Part shown: positions 8,783 through 17,615 of the stretch, piece after piece | How the letters are laid out: each line of letters starts with the position of its first letter | Numbering within the stretch: the stretch's first letter is position 1 | From: Chloracidobacterium sp. | Lineage (GTDB): Bacteria; Acidobacteriota; Blastocatellia; Chloracidobacteriales; Chloracidobacteriaceae | Length of the DNA stretch: 60,096 nucleotides | NCBI GenBank assembly: GCA_025057975.1 | Contig: JANWUV010000019.1 | Location: 1 to 60,096 of the forward strand | Direction: 5' to 3' | The notes under the pieces: generated by a model | Told to the model about the DNA's origin: nothing | What the model saw: the letters and a program-made list of their open reading frames with translations, nothing else | The model's database searches: none | Program-made: the position numbers and the translations under genes

Positions 8783-11700
8783 ATGGCTAGGATGCGTTGG
8801 ATGTTGTTGGTTGTTGTGGGCTGTGCTGTTTTGAGTTTGGCGGGACGCCAACTGATGGCTGCCGGCGGCGGGTCCCCGACCCAGGAAGTGGTCGGCTATT
8901 GGCGAAGTGAGGCTACACCCAATGATCCCAATGCTCGGCGGTTTGAACTCGACTTGGACGCTATGGCACGCCTCCTCTCAACGGCACCGCTTGAACGAAG
9001 CTACAGCCGCGCCGCTTTGTCGCCGGTGATCCTGGAAGTGCCAACGCCTTCAGGGACGATGGCGCGTTTCCGTGTAGCCGTATCTCCGATTTTAGAGCCG
9101 GAGCTGGCCGCACGTTTTCCTGAAATCCGGACATACGTCGGTCAAGGCGTGGAAGACCCTACCCAAACCATGCGGTGTGATGTGACGCCACAGGGGTTTC
9201 ACGCCATAGTGCTGGGCGGTACGGAGGGCGCTTATACCGTGTTGCCCGAAGCGCCCAAGAGCCAATGGTACCGCGTTCAAGTCCTTCGAGCGGAAGACCT
9301 CAAAGAGTTTCGCTGCAACCCGATCCTACCACCCGAGTCCGAGCATCGGGAAAGTCAAGATATCTCGCAGGAAACTGTAAACTTCGGAAGCCAGTTACGA
9401 CGCTATAGGATTGCTATTGCGGCAACGGGGGAGTTTACCAACGCGCCGAACTTAGGCGGTGGTACAGTAGCAGGCGCATTGGCTGCAATTGTGACTTATC
9501 TCAACGGGGCTAATGCAATTTATGAGCGTGACCTAGCGGTGCGCTTTGTGCTTGTCAACAACAACACAAGCGTCATTTATACCAATCCGGCAACTGACCC
9601 GTATCCCAGCCCAAACAATACAGAAATTAGCACGTTGGATGCTGTCAGAGAAGACTTGGAGAACAAGATTCGCGTGGAGAACTACGACATTGGTCATGTC
9701 CTAGGGGTTGGTGGGGGTGGGATAGCCAATATTGGTGTTGTGTGCCGCAACAACCCGCCTGACAGACCTCTCAAGGGCGGCGGGGTAACCTTGGTCAGCA
9801 GCTCACGGCCGCCAGCAAATACAAGTGACTTGTCAATATTTTGTCATGAACTGGGACACCAGTGCGCTGCTACACACACATTCAACGGCACACTAGGTTT
9901 TTGTACATCTAATCAGCGTTCGCCAGGAACGGCTTGGGAAGTCGGCAGTGGCTCAACCATCATGTCCTATGGTGGCTCATGTGGTTCAGACAATGTTGCT
10001 CCATACCCTGGGCATCAGCCCCTAAATTTTCATGCCGGCAGCATTACCCAAATGGATTCATACTTAAGTGGGACAACAGGTGGCATTTGTGTGAATCCTG
10101 TAGCAACCGGCAATACGCCGCCTACAGTCAATACCGTTCCTGCACTGACTATCCCACGTAACACACCTTTCCAACTTACGGCTGCTGGTAGCGATCCCGA
10201 CGGCGACTCACTCACTTACACCTGGGAGCAACTTGACGCGGGCGGAAACACCTTTGTCAATCCACCATACGGTGACCAGCCGAACGACCCCTCAACCACA
10301 ACGCGCCCCTTGTTCCGATCTTTTCCACCAACCACCTCACCAACGCGCATCTTTCCGAGCCTACAATTCATTCTCAACAACGCCAATGTCCCACCAGACT
10401 TTGTAGGAGATTTCCGAACGGGTGAGAATCTGCCAAGGGTAACCCGGCAGATGCGATTTCGTGTCACAGCACGCGACAACCGCGCTGGCGGGGGTGGGGT
10501 CAGGCAGGCAGACACAGTGGTCAGTGTTGCCGGGGGTGCTGGCCCCTTCACGGTTACGAACATCACGACACCGTGGACGCCGGGCAGTACGCGCACGGTC
10601 AGTTGGTCGGTCGCTGGCACGAATCAGTCGCCGGTAAACTGCACGCTGGTCAATATTCAGCTCTCGTATGATGGCGGCACGACGTTCACAACGATCGCCG
10701 CTAATGTCCCCAACACCGGTACGGCAACAGTCATCGTTCCGTCCAGTGCACCCCAGACAACGCAAGCGCGGGTGAGGGTGGAAGCAGCTAATGGGGTGGG
10801 TGTGGGAAGTGGCAATACATTTTTCGATATTACAGATACGAACTTTAGCATTACCCAGGGTAGTGGATGTAGCTACACGGCGACGGCGTCGCCGACGAGT
10901 TTTGCGGCTGGCGGCGGGACGGGACAGTTCACGATTGTAACCAGCGCGGGGTGTCCGTGGGCGATTACGGGCTTGCCGGGGTGGATCAGCGCCGCGCCGA
11001 CGAGCGGGAGCGGGGGCGCGGTGGTGGACTTCACAGTGGCGGCGAACAGTGGGGCGGCGCGGACGGCGACGGTGACGGTCGCCGGGCAGGTCATCACCAT
11101 CACGCAGGCGGCTGGGTGCAGCTACACGGCGACGGCGTCGCCGACGAGCTTTGCGGCGGTTGGGGGGACGGGACAGTTCACGATTGTGACGCAGGCAGGG
11201 TGTCCGTGGACGATTACGGGCTTGCCGGGGTGGATGACGGCCGCGCAGACGAGTGGGAGCGGGAGCGCGGTGGTGAACTTCACGGTTGCCGCCAATAGCG
11301 GGGCGGCGCGGACGGCGACGGTGACGGTCGCCGGGCAACCCATCACGATTACACAAGCCGGCAGTTTCAGCGGCAATTACGTGTTCACGTCAGGCGTGGG
11401 AACGATTCCAATAGGGGGACAGTTGGTGGCGGGGAGTCAGCAGGATGACGCGCTGGTGACGCTGACGGTGCCGTTTGGGTTTTCGGTGTATGAGACGAAC
11501 GTCGCCGGTGGGGCGACATTGACGGCGGACACAAACGGGATTTTGCGGTTGGTGGGTGGAGGGGAGAGTTTGTTCAACAATCAGCCGCTGCCGGTGTCCG
11601 GGACGGGGAGCGCGCCTGCATTGTTTGTGTTCTGGGATGATATTGACCTGACGGCGCAGCAGGGCGGCAGGCCGCGGGGGATTTTCACACAGGTGACAGG

Positions 11701-13843
11701 GACCGCGCCGAACCGGCAGTGGATCGTGGAGTGGCGCGGGGTGCGGTTTGGGACAAATGAGGAGATTCACGTAGCGGTGGTGTTGCGGGAGGGGTCAAAC
11801 CGGTTTGAGTATCGGTATGCGCAAACGGGTCCTGGGAATGGGAACAGCGCGACAGTGGGGGTGCAGGCGGCAGAGAGCGGGAATCGGTTTACGCAGTTTT
11901 CGTTCAATCAGGGGGTGATTACAGCTGGGCTGCGGTTGGAGGCACAACTGCCGACCGCGCCTTGCGACTACACGGCGACGGCATCGCCGACGAGTTTTGC
12001 AGCCGGCGGCGGCACAGGGCAATTCACGATTACAACGGGCGCGGGGTGCCCGTGGACGATTACGGGCTTGCCTGGGTGGATTACGGCGGCACAGACGAGT
12101 GGGAGCGGGAGCGTGGTGGTGGACTTTACGGTGGCGGCGAACAGTGGGGCGGCGCGGTCGGCGACGGTGACGGTCGCTGGGCAACCCATCACGATTACGC
12201 AGGCGGCTGGGTGCAGCTACACGGCGACGGCGTCGCCGACGAGTTTTGGAGCTGGCGGCGGGACGGGACAGTTCACGATTACGACGGGCACAGGGTGTCC
12301 GTGGATAATCACGGGCTTGCCGCCGTGGATACTTGCCAGCGTAACAAGCGGAAGCGGAAGCGCCGTGGTGGATTTCACCGTGGCAAACAATGGCGGGGTG
12401 GCGCGTTCGGCGACGGTGACGGTCGCCGGGCAGTCCATCACCATCAACCAGAGTGGCGCATGTACGTTTGGCATCGCACCGACATCCGTGAACGCCCCGG
12501 CGGGCGGCGGCGGCGGCGTTGTGAGCGTGACAACCGGCATGGGTTGTACATGGACGGCGACTAGCAACATGCCGTGGGCAGCCATCACGTTCGGTGCAAG
12601 CGGAAGCGGGAATGGGACGGTTGGCTATGCGATTTCAGCCAACACTGGTTCAGCCCGGAGCGGAACACTGACAATTGCTGGTCAGACGTTTGTCATCAAC
12701 CAAGCGGCGGCAGGCACAGGGTGTGACTTCAGCATTACACCTCTGACGTTGAATGTGCCGGGGGACGTTGTGCCGAGCGCGACGCTCACCGTTACAACGA
12801 GTCCGAACTGCCCGTGGGAAGCGACGGTGCGCAATATTGACGCGCCGTGGATCAAGCTGATTTCGGCCCAGTTGGCCAGCGGGCAGGTCGTCACGCCCCG
12901 CATGGTCGGCCAACTCGGCGATGTCAATCGCCGCTTGGCCATTTCCGCAGCCGGCAGCGCGACGCTGACCTTCGCCGTCGGGCGCAACCCGCGCGCCACA
13001 CCCCGAACAGGCACGTTCTTCGTCGCCGGACAGGTCGTCACCGTCACCCAAGCCGGGTCGGCGGGGACGGGCGCGCCCATCGGCTCAACGATGGCGATGT
13101 TTCGGCCGTCGAACGGGTATATGTACTTGAAGAACCGGCTGATTTCGGATTTCGCCGACCAAGATTTCTTCTATGGTCTGGCGGGCGATGTGCCCTTGGC
13201 CGGGGACTGGGACGGGGACGGGATTGACACGCCGGGGATTTACCGGAATGTGAACGGGGCGATGACGTTTTTCCTCATCAACAACAACACGGGCGGTTTT
13301 GCGGATGTGTCGTTTGCGTTTGGGGGCGTGGGGGACATTCCGCTGGCCGGGGACTGGGACGGGAACGGGACGGTGACGGTGGGGGTGTACCGACCGAGCG
13401 CGCAGACGTTTTTCCTGCGGAATGCATTGGCGGCGGGGAATCCGGATGTGACGGTGGTGATTGCAGGGGCGCAGGCCACCGACGTGCCGGTCGCGGGGCG
13501 GTGGACGGCCGGGAGCGGTGTGACGGGGCTGGGGCTGTATCGGCCGAGTACGGGGCAGTTTTTGCTGAAGAACGCCAACACGAGCGGGGCGCCGGACGTG
13601 ACGTTCACGCTGACGACGACGGGGACGTTCGTGGCGGCGGTGGTCGGGGACTGGACGCGGCAGGGCTTTGCGACGGTGGGGGTGGTGGTGAACCTTGGCG
13701 GGACGATCCAGTTTCAGTTGCGGACTTCGAACACGAGCGGACCGCCGGAGATTCGGGTGAACTATGGTGTACCGGGGGATGTGCCGTTGATTGGGAACTG
13801 GGATGGACAGCCCAAACCGCCGCCGGTATCCGTAGCACCATAG
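8783..13843 (+). CDS. Very large secreted zinc metalloprotease with six BACON domains and C-terminal repeats
   Basis: The 1686-residue protein starts at ATG 8783, preceded by GGAGTGAG. A signal peptide is present (MARMRWMLLVVVGCAVLSLAGRQLMAAGG). The propeptide and protease domain are clearly paralogous to the gene upstream: RRYRIAIAATGEFTNAPNLGGG and the zinc motif HELGHQCAATH with first His at residue 355. BACON-type domains follow at about residues 694-860 (two), 1060-1309 (three) and 1310-1427 (one divergent). Between the second and third sits a 200-residue beta-rich insert (GTIPIGGQLVAGSQQDDALVTLTVPFGF...FVFWDDIDL...FEYRYAQTG). The C-terminus again carries Asp-loop repeats (GDWDGDGIDTPGIYR). 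The first half of the gene is visibly less GC-rich than the second half and than its paralogue. The role is likely extracellular proteolysis with binding domains; the substrate is unknown. Confidence 0.9.
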   Translation: MARMRWMLLVVVGCAVLSLAGRQLMAAGGGSPTQEVVGYWRSEATPNDPNARRFELDLDAMARLLSTAPLERSYSRAALSPVILEVPTPSGTMARFRVAVSPILEPELAARFPEIRTYVGQGVEDPTQTMRCDVTPQGFHAIVLGGTEGAYTVLPEAPKSQWYRVQVLRAEDLKEFRCNPILPPESEHRESQDISQETVNFGSQLRRYRIAIAATGEFTNAPNLGGGTVAGALAAIVTYLNGANAIYERDLAVRFVLVNNNTSVIYTNPATDPYPSPNNTEISTLDAVREDLENKIRVENYDIGHVLGVGGGGIANIGVVCRNNPPDRPLKGGGVTLVSSSRPPANTSDLSIFCHELGHQCAATHTFNGTLGFCTSNQRSPGTAWEVGSGSTIMSYGGSCGSDNVAPYPGHQPLNFHAGSITQMDSYLSGTTGGICVNPVATGNTPPTVNTVPALTIPRNTPFQLTAAGSDPDGDSLTYTWEQLDAGGNTFVNPPYGDQPNDPSTTTRPLFRSFPPTTSPTRIFPSLQFILNNANVPPDFVGDFRTGENLPRVTRQMRFRVTARDNRAGGGGVRQADTVVSVAGGAGPFTVTNITTPWTPGSTRTVSWSVAGTNQSPVNCTLVNIQLSYDGGTTFTTIAANVPNTGTATVIVPSSAPQTTQARVRVEAANGVGVGSGNTFFDITDTNFSITQGSGCSYTATASPTSFAAGGGTGQFTIVTSAGCPWAITGLPGWISAAPTSGSGGAVVDFTVAANSGAARTATVTVAGQVITITQAAGCSYTATASPTSFAAVGGTGQFTIVTQAGCPWTITGLPGWMTAAQTSGSGSAVVNFTVAANSGAARTATVTVAGQPITITQAGSFSGNYVFTSGVGTIPIGGQLVAGSQQDDALVTLTVPFGFSVYETNVAGGATLTADTNGILRLVGGGESLFNNQPLPVSGTGSAPALFVFWDDIDLTAQQGGRPRGIFTQVTGTAPNRQWIVEWRGVRFGTNEEIHVAVVLREGSNRFEYRYAQTGPGNGNSATVGVQAAESGNRFTQFSFNQGVITAGLRLEAQLPTAPCDYTATASPTSFAAGGGTGQFTITTGAGCPWTITGLPGWITAAQTSGSGSVVVDFTVAANSGAARSATVTVAGQPITITQAAGCSYTATASPTSFGAGGGTGQFTITTGTGCPWIITGLPPWILASVTSGSGSAVVDFTVANNGGVARSATVTVAGQSITINQSGACTFGIAPTSVNAPAGGGGGVVSVTTGMGCTWTATSNMPWAAITFGASGSGNGTVGYAISANTGSARSGTLTIAGQTFVINQAAAGTGCDFSITPLTLNVPGDVVPSATLTVTTSPNCPWEATVRNIDAPWIKLISAQLASGQVVTPRMVGQLGDVNRRLAISAAGSATLTFAVGRNPRATPRTGTFFVAGQVVTVTQAGSAGTGAPIGSTMAMFRPSNGYMYLKNRLISDFADQDFFYGLAGDVPLAGDWDGDGIDTPGIYRNVNGAMTFFLINNNTGGFADVSFAFGGVGDIPLAGDWDGNGTVTVGVYRPSAQTFFLRNALAAGNPDVTVVIAGAQATDVPVAGRWTAGSGVTGLGLYRPSTGQFLLKNANTSGAPDVTFTLTTTGTFVAAVVGDWTRQGFATVGVVVNLGGTIQFQLRTSNTSGPPEIRVNYGVPGDVPLIGNWDGQPKPPPVSVAP
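10864..12456 (+). repeat. Near-identical BACON-domain direct repeats of about 249 bases
   Basis: Four units of about 249 bases start near 10864, 11113, 11962 and 12208. The first pair and the second pair are each in tandem, and an unrelated insert separates the pairs. They share long stretches of identical DNA, for example CGGCGACGGCGTCGCCGACG and GGGCTTGCCGGGGTGG. This implies recent duplication or ongoing gene conversion rather than selection on protein sequence alone. Confidence 0.85.
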
Positions 13844-13878
13844 TGCGCCAGCCTGCAGGTTTGGTGGGCTTCATACCC

Positions 13879-13914
13879 TGGTGTCACACCAACCCTTGGT
13901 GTCGCACCAACCTT
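13879..13914. repeat. Two tandem 18-base repeats between convergent genes
   Basis: Two adjacent 18-base units (13879-13896 and 13897-13914) of the form TGGTGTCACACCAACCCT differ at three positions. Each contains a short palindrome (GGTGT...CACC), so either copy or both together could form a hairpin. The location between the stop codons of convergent genes suggests a transcription-end element, but there is no T-run. Confidence 0.6.
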
Positions 13915-13921
13915 ACCTAAC

Positions 13922-15091
13922 TTACTGCCAGACAAAGCGGTATTTGATGTCCATCGTCGTCGTAACGGGACGTCCGCTTTCCTGCGCCGGCGTGAACCTG
14001 ATGCTCCGCGCCGCCCGCAACGCTTCCTGATCAAGCCCGCCGCCCAAACCCGAAACCAGCTTGACTTCGCCTATCCGCCCGTCGGCGCGAAACTCCACCC
14101 GGACGACGACAACCCCTGTGAGGCGCTGCGCCGCCGCTTCCGGCGTGTAGCGAGGCTTGTCCTGCGCAAGAATGACGACGCCCGTCCGCGTCGTTGGAGC
14201 GCCGGCGGTGACACCGCCTCCGGCGTTCGTCGCCGAAGCCGCTTCTACACGCTCCGGCGTCGGTTGAACCAGCGGAGACTCCAGCGGCTTGGGCGGCGAG
14301 TCGACCGGCGACGCTTCCACGCGACCCGCCGCCGGTGTCGGCGTCAAAACAAAGGCTGACGGCGTTGGCTGAACTGGCCGTGCTAGCTCACCCTCAATCC
14401 GCTTGACCGCTGCTGCCGCCGGCCCCCGCAGCGCCGCGTCATCGCCTGTCGCCAATGCGCGCAGCGTCGGCAGCGCCGGCGCGGCGTACCCGCCCAACCG
14501 CCCCAGCGCCGTCACCGCCGCCTGACGCACCTCGCCGTTCGGATCGCCAGTCAAGCGCGCCAACGGCGCTACACCCGGCAGCGCTGCCGATCCCAGCGCC
14601 CCCAACGCCAACGCCGCCGCCCGGCGCAGTTCGCTGTCGCTGCTGCGCGTCGCCTCCACCAGCGCCGCAACCGCTTCCGCGTCGCCGGTCTTCAGCAAAC
14701 CCAACACCGCCGCCGCCGTCACTCGGTTGGGTTCGTCCACATCGCGGACCATCGCCGTCAGCGTCGGTACCGCCGCCAGCCCCGGCGCACCCACAAACGC
14801 AAGCGCCCACATCGCTTGTTCCGCCACACGGGGGTCTTCGTCGCGCAGCGCCTTGACCAACTCGGCGGCAGCCGGCGCGGCGGCCGCACCTAGCTTGCGC
14901 AGTGTGAGCACAGCGCGCAGGCGCGTCTCTGTCTCCGGACTGGCAAGCTGTGCCGCCAACTGCTGAACCGTAGGCCGCGTTCCCGGCTCCGACCCCTGCG
15001 CCAACCCAGCGACGGACGCCAATCCCAACCAACCGGCCGCAACGACACCCGTCACGCACCATTTCCAGTCACTGCTTGCCTGCGCCGTCAT
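13922..15091 (-). CDS. HEAT-repeat protein with C-terminal TonB domain
   Basis: The 389-residue protein is taken from ATG 15091 (MTAQASSDWKWCVTGVVAAGWLGLASVAGLAQG), an export signal. A GTG three codons upstream would overlap the previous stop. Residues about 30-230 are at least five HEAT/PBS-lyase-like helical repeats (VRQAAVTALGRLGGYAAPALPTLRALA). A Pro/Thr-rich linker follows, and the last 85 residues are a TonB C-terminal domain (PEAAAQRLTGVVVVRVEFRADGRIGEVKLVSGL...AARSIRFTPAQESGRPVTTTM). Ordinary TonB has an N-terminal membrane anchor and a periplasmic rod. Here HEAT repeats replace the rod. It lies five bases after the SCP2 gene, in an apparent operon with moaA. The partner receptor is not visible. 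Confidence 0.85.
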   Translation of the reverse strand: MTAQASSDWKWCVTGVVAAGWLGLASVAGLAQGSEPGTRPTVQQLAAQLASPETETRLRAVLTLRKLGAAAAPAAAELVKALRDEDPRVAEQAMWALAFVGAPGLAAVPTLTAMVRDVDEPNRVTAAAVLGLLKTGDAEAVAALVEATRSSDSELRRAAALALGALGSAALPGVAPLARLTGDPNGEVRQAAVTALGRLGGYAAPALPTLRALATGDDAALRGPAAAAVKRIEGELARPVQPTPSAFVLTPTPAAGRVEASPVDSPPKPLESPLVQPTPERVEAASATNAGGGVTAGAPTTRTGVVILAQDKPRYTPEAAAQRLTGVVVVRVEFRADGRIGEVKLVSGLGGGLDQEALRAARSIRFTPAQESGRPVTTTMDIKYRFVWQ

Positions 15092-15096
15092 CCCCG

Positions 15097-15423
15097 TCAC
15101 CCAGAAAACGCCTTCATAAAGCTTTTGAGCGCCGCCGGATCATTCGACTTGATGCGTCCGGCGAAAAAATCTCCGGCGCTCGGCTGGTACTCGCCTCGCC
15201 ACATGCGCAGAAAAAGCTCGGCCGAAGTCTTCAGCACCACATCCGCCTGTTCCGTCGCCTTCCCCTGCGTCACCCGGCACGTTTGCGCGTCAAGCGTGAC
15301 CGTCCATTTCTCGTCGTCCAGCGAAAAATAAAACGTCGTCGGTTTCGTGAAGACTCCGGCGCGGTATTGTTTGGCCAGCTCCTGAAAAATGGCGGCAATC
15401 GGCGAGGTCGGCTTTGTCGGCAT
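15097..15423 (-). CDS. SCP2 sterol-binding domain protein
   Basis: A 108-residue protein from ATG 15423 (MPTKPTSPIAAIFQELAKQYRAG). It is a stand-alone SCP2 fold: FYFSLDDEKWTVTLDAQTCRVTQGKATEQADVVLKTSAELFLRMWRGEYQPSAGDFFAGRIKSNDPAALKSFMKAF. This matches the usual pattern of W-x-V-x-L strand, ADVV-x-TS and the terminal amphipathic helix. Family members bind lipids or fatty acyl groups in a hydrophobic tunnel. It is 43 bases downstream of moaA and five bases upstream of the HEAT-TonB gene. A longer upstream frame has poor composition. Confidence 0.85.
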   Translation of the reverse strand: MPTKPTSPIAAIFQELAKQYRAGVFTKPTTFYFSLDDEKWTVTLDAQTCRVTQGKATEQADVVLKTSAELFLRMWRGEYQPSAGDFFAGRIKSNDPAALKSFMKAFSG

Positions 15424-15466
15424 CGGCGGCGCTCCCATCCATCCTGACGTGTCCCACAACGGACGC

Positions 15467-16492
15467 TCACCCGCCAATGCACGACATCGTGCGCCCCGGC
15501 GGCGTGAAGTCTGGTTCATTGATGCGATGTCCGGCTTCCTTGCGCGCCACTGCTGCGACAATCCGCTCGGCAAGCTCACTCATACTTGCTCCGGCGCGCA
15601 ACGCATCCCGCAAATCATACTCAACCACCGAAAAAAGGCACGTCCGAAGTTTCCCGTCGGCCGTCAGCCGCAAGCGGCTGCACGCCCCGCAGAACGGCTC
15701 CGTCACCGGCGCAATGATGCCGATTTCACCCGGCGCGCCGTCGGCAAAGCGATACCGCCGCGCCGTTTCACTCGGCGCTTGACCTACAACCGGCCTCAGC
15801 GGATACCGCGCGTGCACACGGGCGTACACCTCGCGCCCCGGCACGACCAACTCGCGCCGCCACGCGCCAGGACCGTCCAGCGGCATATACTCGATAAACC
15901 GCACGCTCACCCCCCACGCACGGGCAAACTCGGCGAACGCCTCGATTTCGGCGTCATTGACGCCACGGATCAGAACGCAGTTGACGCGCACCGGCGTCAG
16001 TTTGTACTGCTGCGCCAACGCAATGGCGCGCAGCGCCCGATCCAACGCCCGGACACGTGTCAGACGCTGGAAGGTGTCGTCCCGAAGCGAGTCCAAGCTG
16101 ATGGTGACACGCCGCAAACCGGCTTCCGCCAGCGCCGCCGCATACGTTTCAAACCGGTAGCCGTTGGTTGTCAGCGCTAAATCCACCACGCCCGGCAGCC
16201 GCCCCAAGCCGCGCACTAACGTCACCACGTCATTGCGCAGCAGCGCCTCGCCGCCGGTGAGGCGAATCTTTTCAATCCCCAGACTAACAAAAACCTGCGC
16301 CAGCGTAAGAATTTCGTCAGCCGTCAGCAACTCCGGGGCGGACTTCCACGCTGCGCCCTGCTCCGGCATGCAGTACGTACAGCGGAAGTTGCAGCGGTCG
16401 GTAATGGAAATGCGTAGGTCGCGGATGACACGCCCGTAGGCGTCGCGTAAGGTCGGGCGCAAGTAGTTGGCGTTGGCGTGTACGTTGGTCAT
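15467..16492 (-). CDS. moaA: GTP 3',8-cyclase MoaA (molybdenum cofactor biosynthesis)
   Basis: A 341-residue radical SAM enzyme from ATG 16492 (MTNVHANANYLRPTLRDAYGRVIRDLRISITDRCNFRCTYCMPEQG). The CNFRCTYC motif carries the SAM-binding 4Fe-4S cluster, and KIRLTGGEALLR is the GGE motif. The C-terminal CGACSRLRLTADGKLRTCLFS binds the second cluster. The chain ends in GG, the double glycine needed for activity in this family. It converts GTP to 3',8-cyclo-7,8-dihydro-GTP, the first step of molybdopterin synthesis. No other moa genes are nearby. The frame extends upstream, but that extension lacks family similarity. Confidence 0.96.
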   Translation of the reverse strand: MTNVHANANYLRPTLRDAYGRVIRDLRISITDRCNFRCTYCMPEQGAAWKSAPELLTADEILTLAQVFVSLGIEKIRLTGGEALLRNDVVTLVRGLGRLPGVVDLALTTNGYRFETYAAALAEAGLRRVTISLDSLRDDTFQRLTRVRALDRALRAIALAQQYKLTPVRVNCVLIRGVNDAEIEAFAEFARAWGVSVRFIEYMPLDGPGAWRRELVVPGREVYARVHARYPLRPVVGQAPSETARRYRFADGAPGEIGIIAPVTEPFCGACSRLRLTADGKLRTCLFSVVEYDLRDALRAGASMSELAERIVAAVARKEAGHRINEPDFTPPGRTMSCIGG

Positions 16493-16568
16493 CAGGCTTC
16501 CCAAAACCCAGTGGCGTTTGCCACGACAGCCTAGCGGTTTTGGGTCATGCGGGGAATGAGCATCGCCG

Positions 16569-17615
16569 TTAGCCCTCCCCACGGTAAATCCCAACGAACA
16601 TCTTCCCAGCAGGATCAATACAGGCGCGAAACATCCCCGCCGAGTTGAACGGCATAGCAATGTTGCCCAACCGATCAACAGCGATGACACCACCCATACC
16701 GCCGGCGGCGACCAACTTCCGCATCACAACTTCCTCGGCGGCCTCCGCCAGCGACAATCCCTTGTAAGCCATCAGGGCCGCGATGTCATACGCTGCAACC
16801 GACCGAATGAAGTACTCACCGTGTCCCGTGCACGACACGGCGCAGGTGGCGTTGTCGGCATAGGTGCCCGCGCCGATGATCGGCGAATCGCCAACGCGCC
16901 CAAACCGCTTGTTTGTCATCCCGCCAGTAGACGTGCCAGCCGCAAGGTTGCCCCGGGCATCAAGCGCTACAGCGCCGACCGTACCGAACTTCCATTGCGG
17001 CACAACCAACAAGGGGACGCCCTGCGCCGTTTTTCTGCGCTCCCTCGCCTTTGCGCGTTCCAACTCACGGCGACCTTCCTCCGTCCCGAAGTACTTCGGC
17101 GAAACCAGCGTCAGTCCCTGCTCGGCGGCGAACGCTTCCGCGCCGACGCCCGTCAGCAGGACATGCGGAGAGCGTTCCATCACGGCGCGCGCTGCACGAA
17201 TGGGATTTTTGATACGCTTGACGCCTGCCACGGCCCCGGCTGCGCGCGTCGCACCGTCCATAATCGAGGCGTCAAGTTCACACGTCCCGGCGTTGGTGAA
17301 AACCGATCCCTTGCCCGCGTTAAAGACGCCCGAATCCTCTAACAACACAATCGCCGTGACAACGGCGTCCAGTGCCGAACCACCGCGCTTGAGCACATCA
17401 TGTCCGGCTGTCACAACGGCGGACAGTTTCGCCCGATAGAGCGCTTCGCGTTCAGGCGCCATCGAGCCTTTCTCCATCACACCAGCCCCGCCGTGAATGG
17501 CAAAAGCAATTGGCTTGGCTTCTGCGCCGCGCAGGACGGCACTGGTTGCAGCGGCGACAGTCGTCGTCAGAAAGGCACGGCGTGATAAGGCGTGCGGTGT
17601 AAGCGTCAGCGTCAT
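16569..17615 (-). CDS. Isoaspartyl peptidase/L-asparaginase, Ntn-hydrolase type, exported
   Basis: A 348-residue protein from ATG 17615, which overlaps the stop codon of the upstream pseudouridine synthase gene (ATGA). It opens with LSRRAFLTTTVAAATSAVLRGAEA, a twin-arginine-type signal. The body shows IHGGAGVMEKG, the GKGSVFTNAGTCELDASIMDG substrate-site segment, and FGTVGAVALDARGNLAAGTSTGGMTNKRFGRVGDSPIIGAGTYADN. In that segment the Thr of GTVG is the autoprocessing nucleophile at the new N-terminus of the beta subunit. These enzymes cleave isoaspartyl dipeptides and asparagine. Export would put the activity in the periplasm. Confidence 0.93.
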   Translation of the reverse strand: MTLTLTPHALSRRAFLTTTVAAATSAVLRGAEAKPIAFAIHGGAGVMEKGSMAPEREALYRAKLSAVVTAGHDVLKRGGSALDAVVTAIVLLEDSGVFNAGKGSVFTNAGTCELDASIMDGATRAAGAVAGVKRIKNPIRAARAVMERSPHVLLTGVGAEAFAAEQGLTLVSPKYFGTEEGRRELERAKARERRKTAQGVPLLVVPQWKFGTVGAVALDARGNLAAGTSTGGMTNKRFGRVGDSPIIGAGTYADNATCAVSCTGHGEYFIRSVAAYDIAALMAYKGLSLAEAAEEVVMRKLVAAGGMGGVIAVDRLGNIAMPFNSAGMFRACIDPAGKMFVGIYRGEG

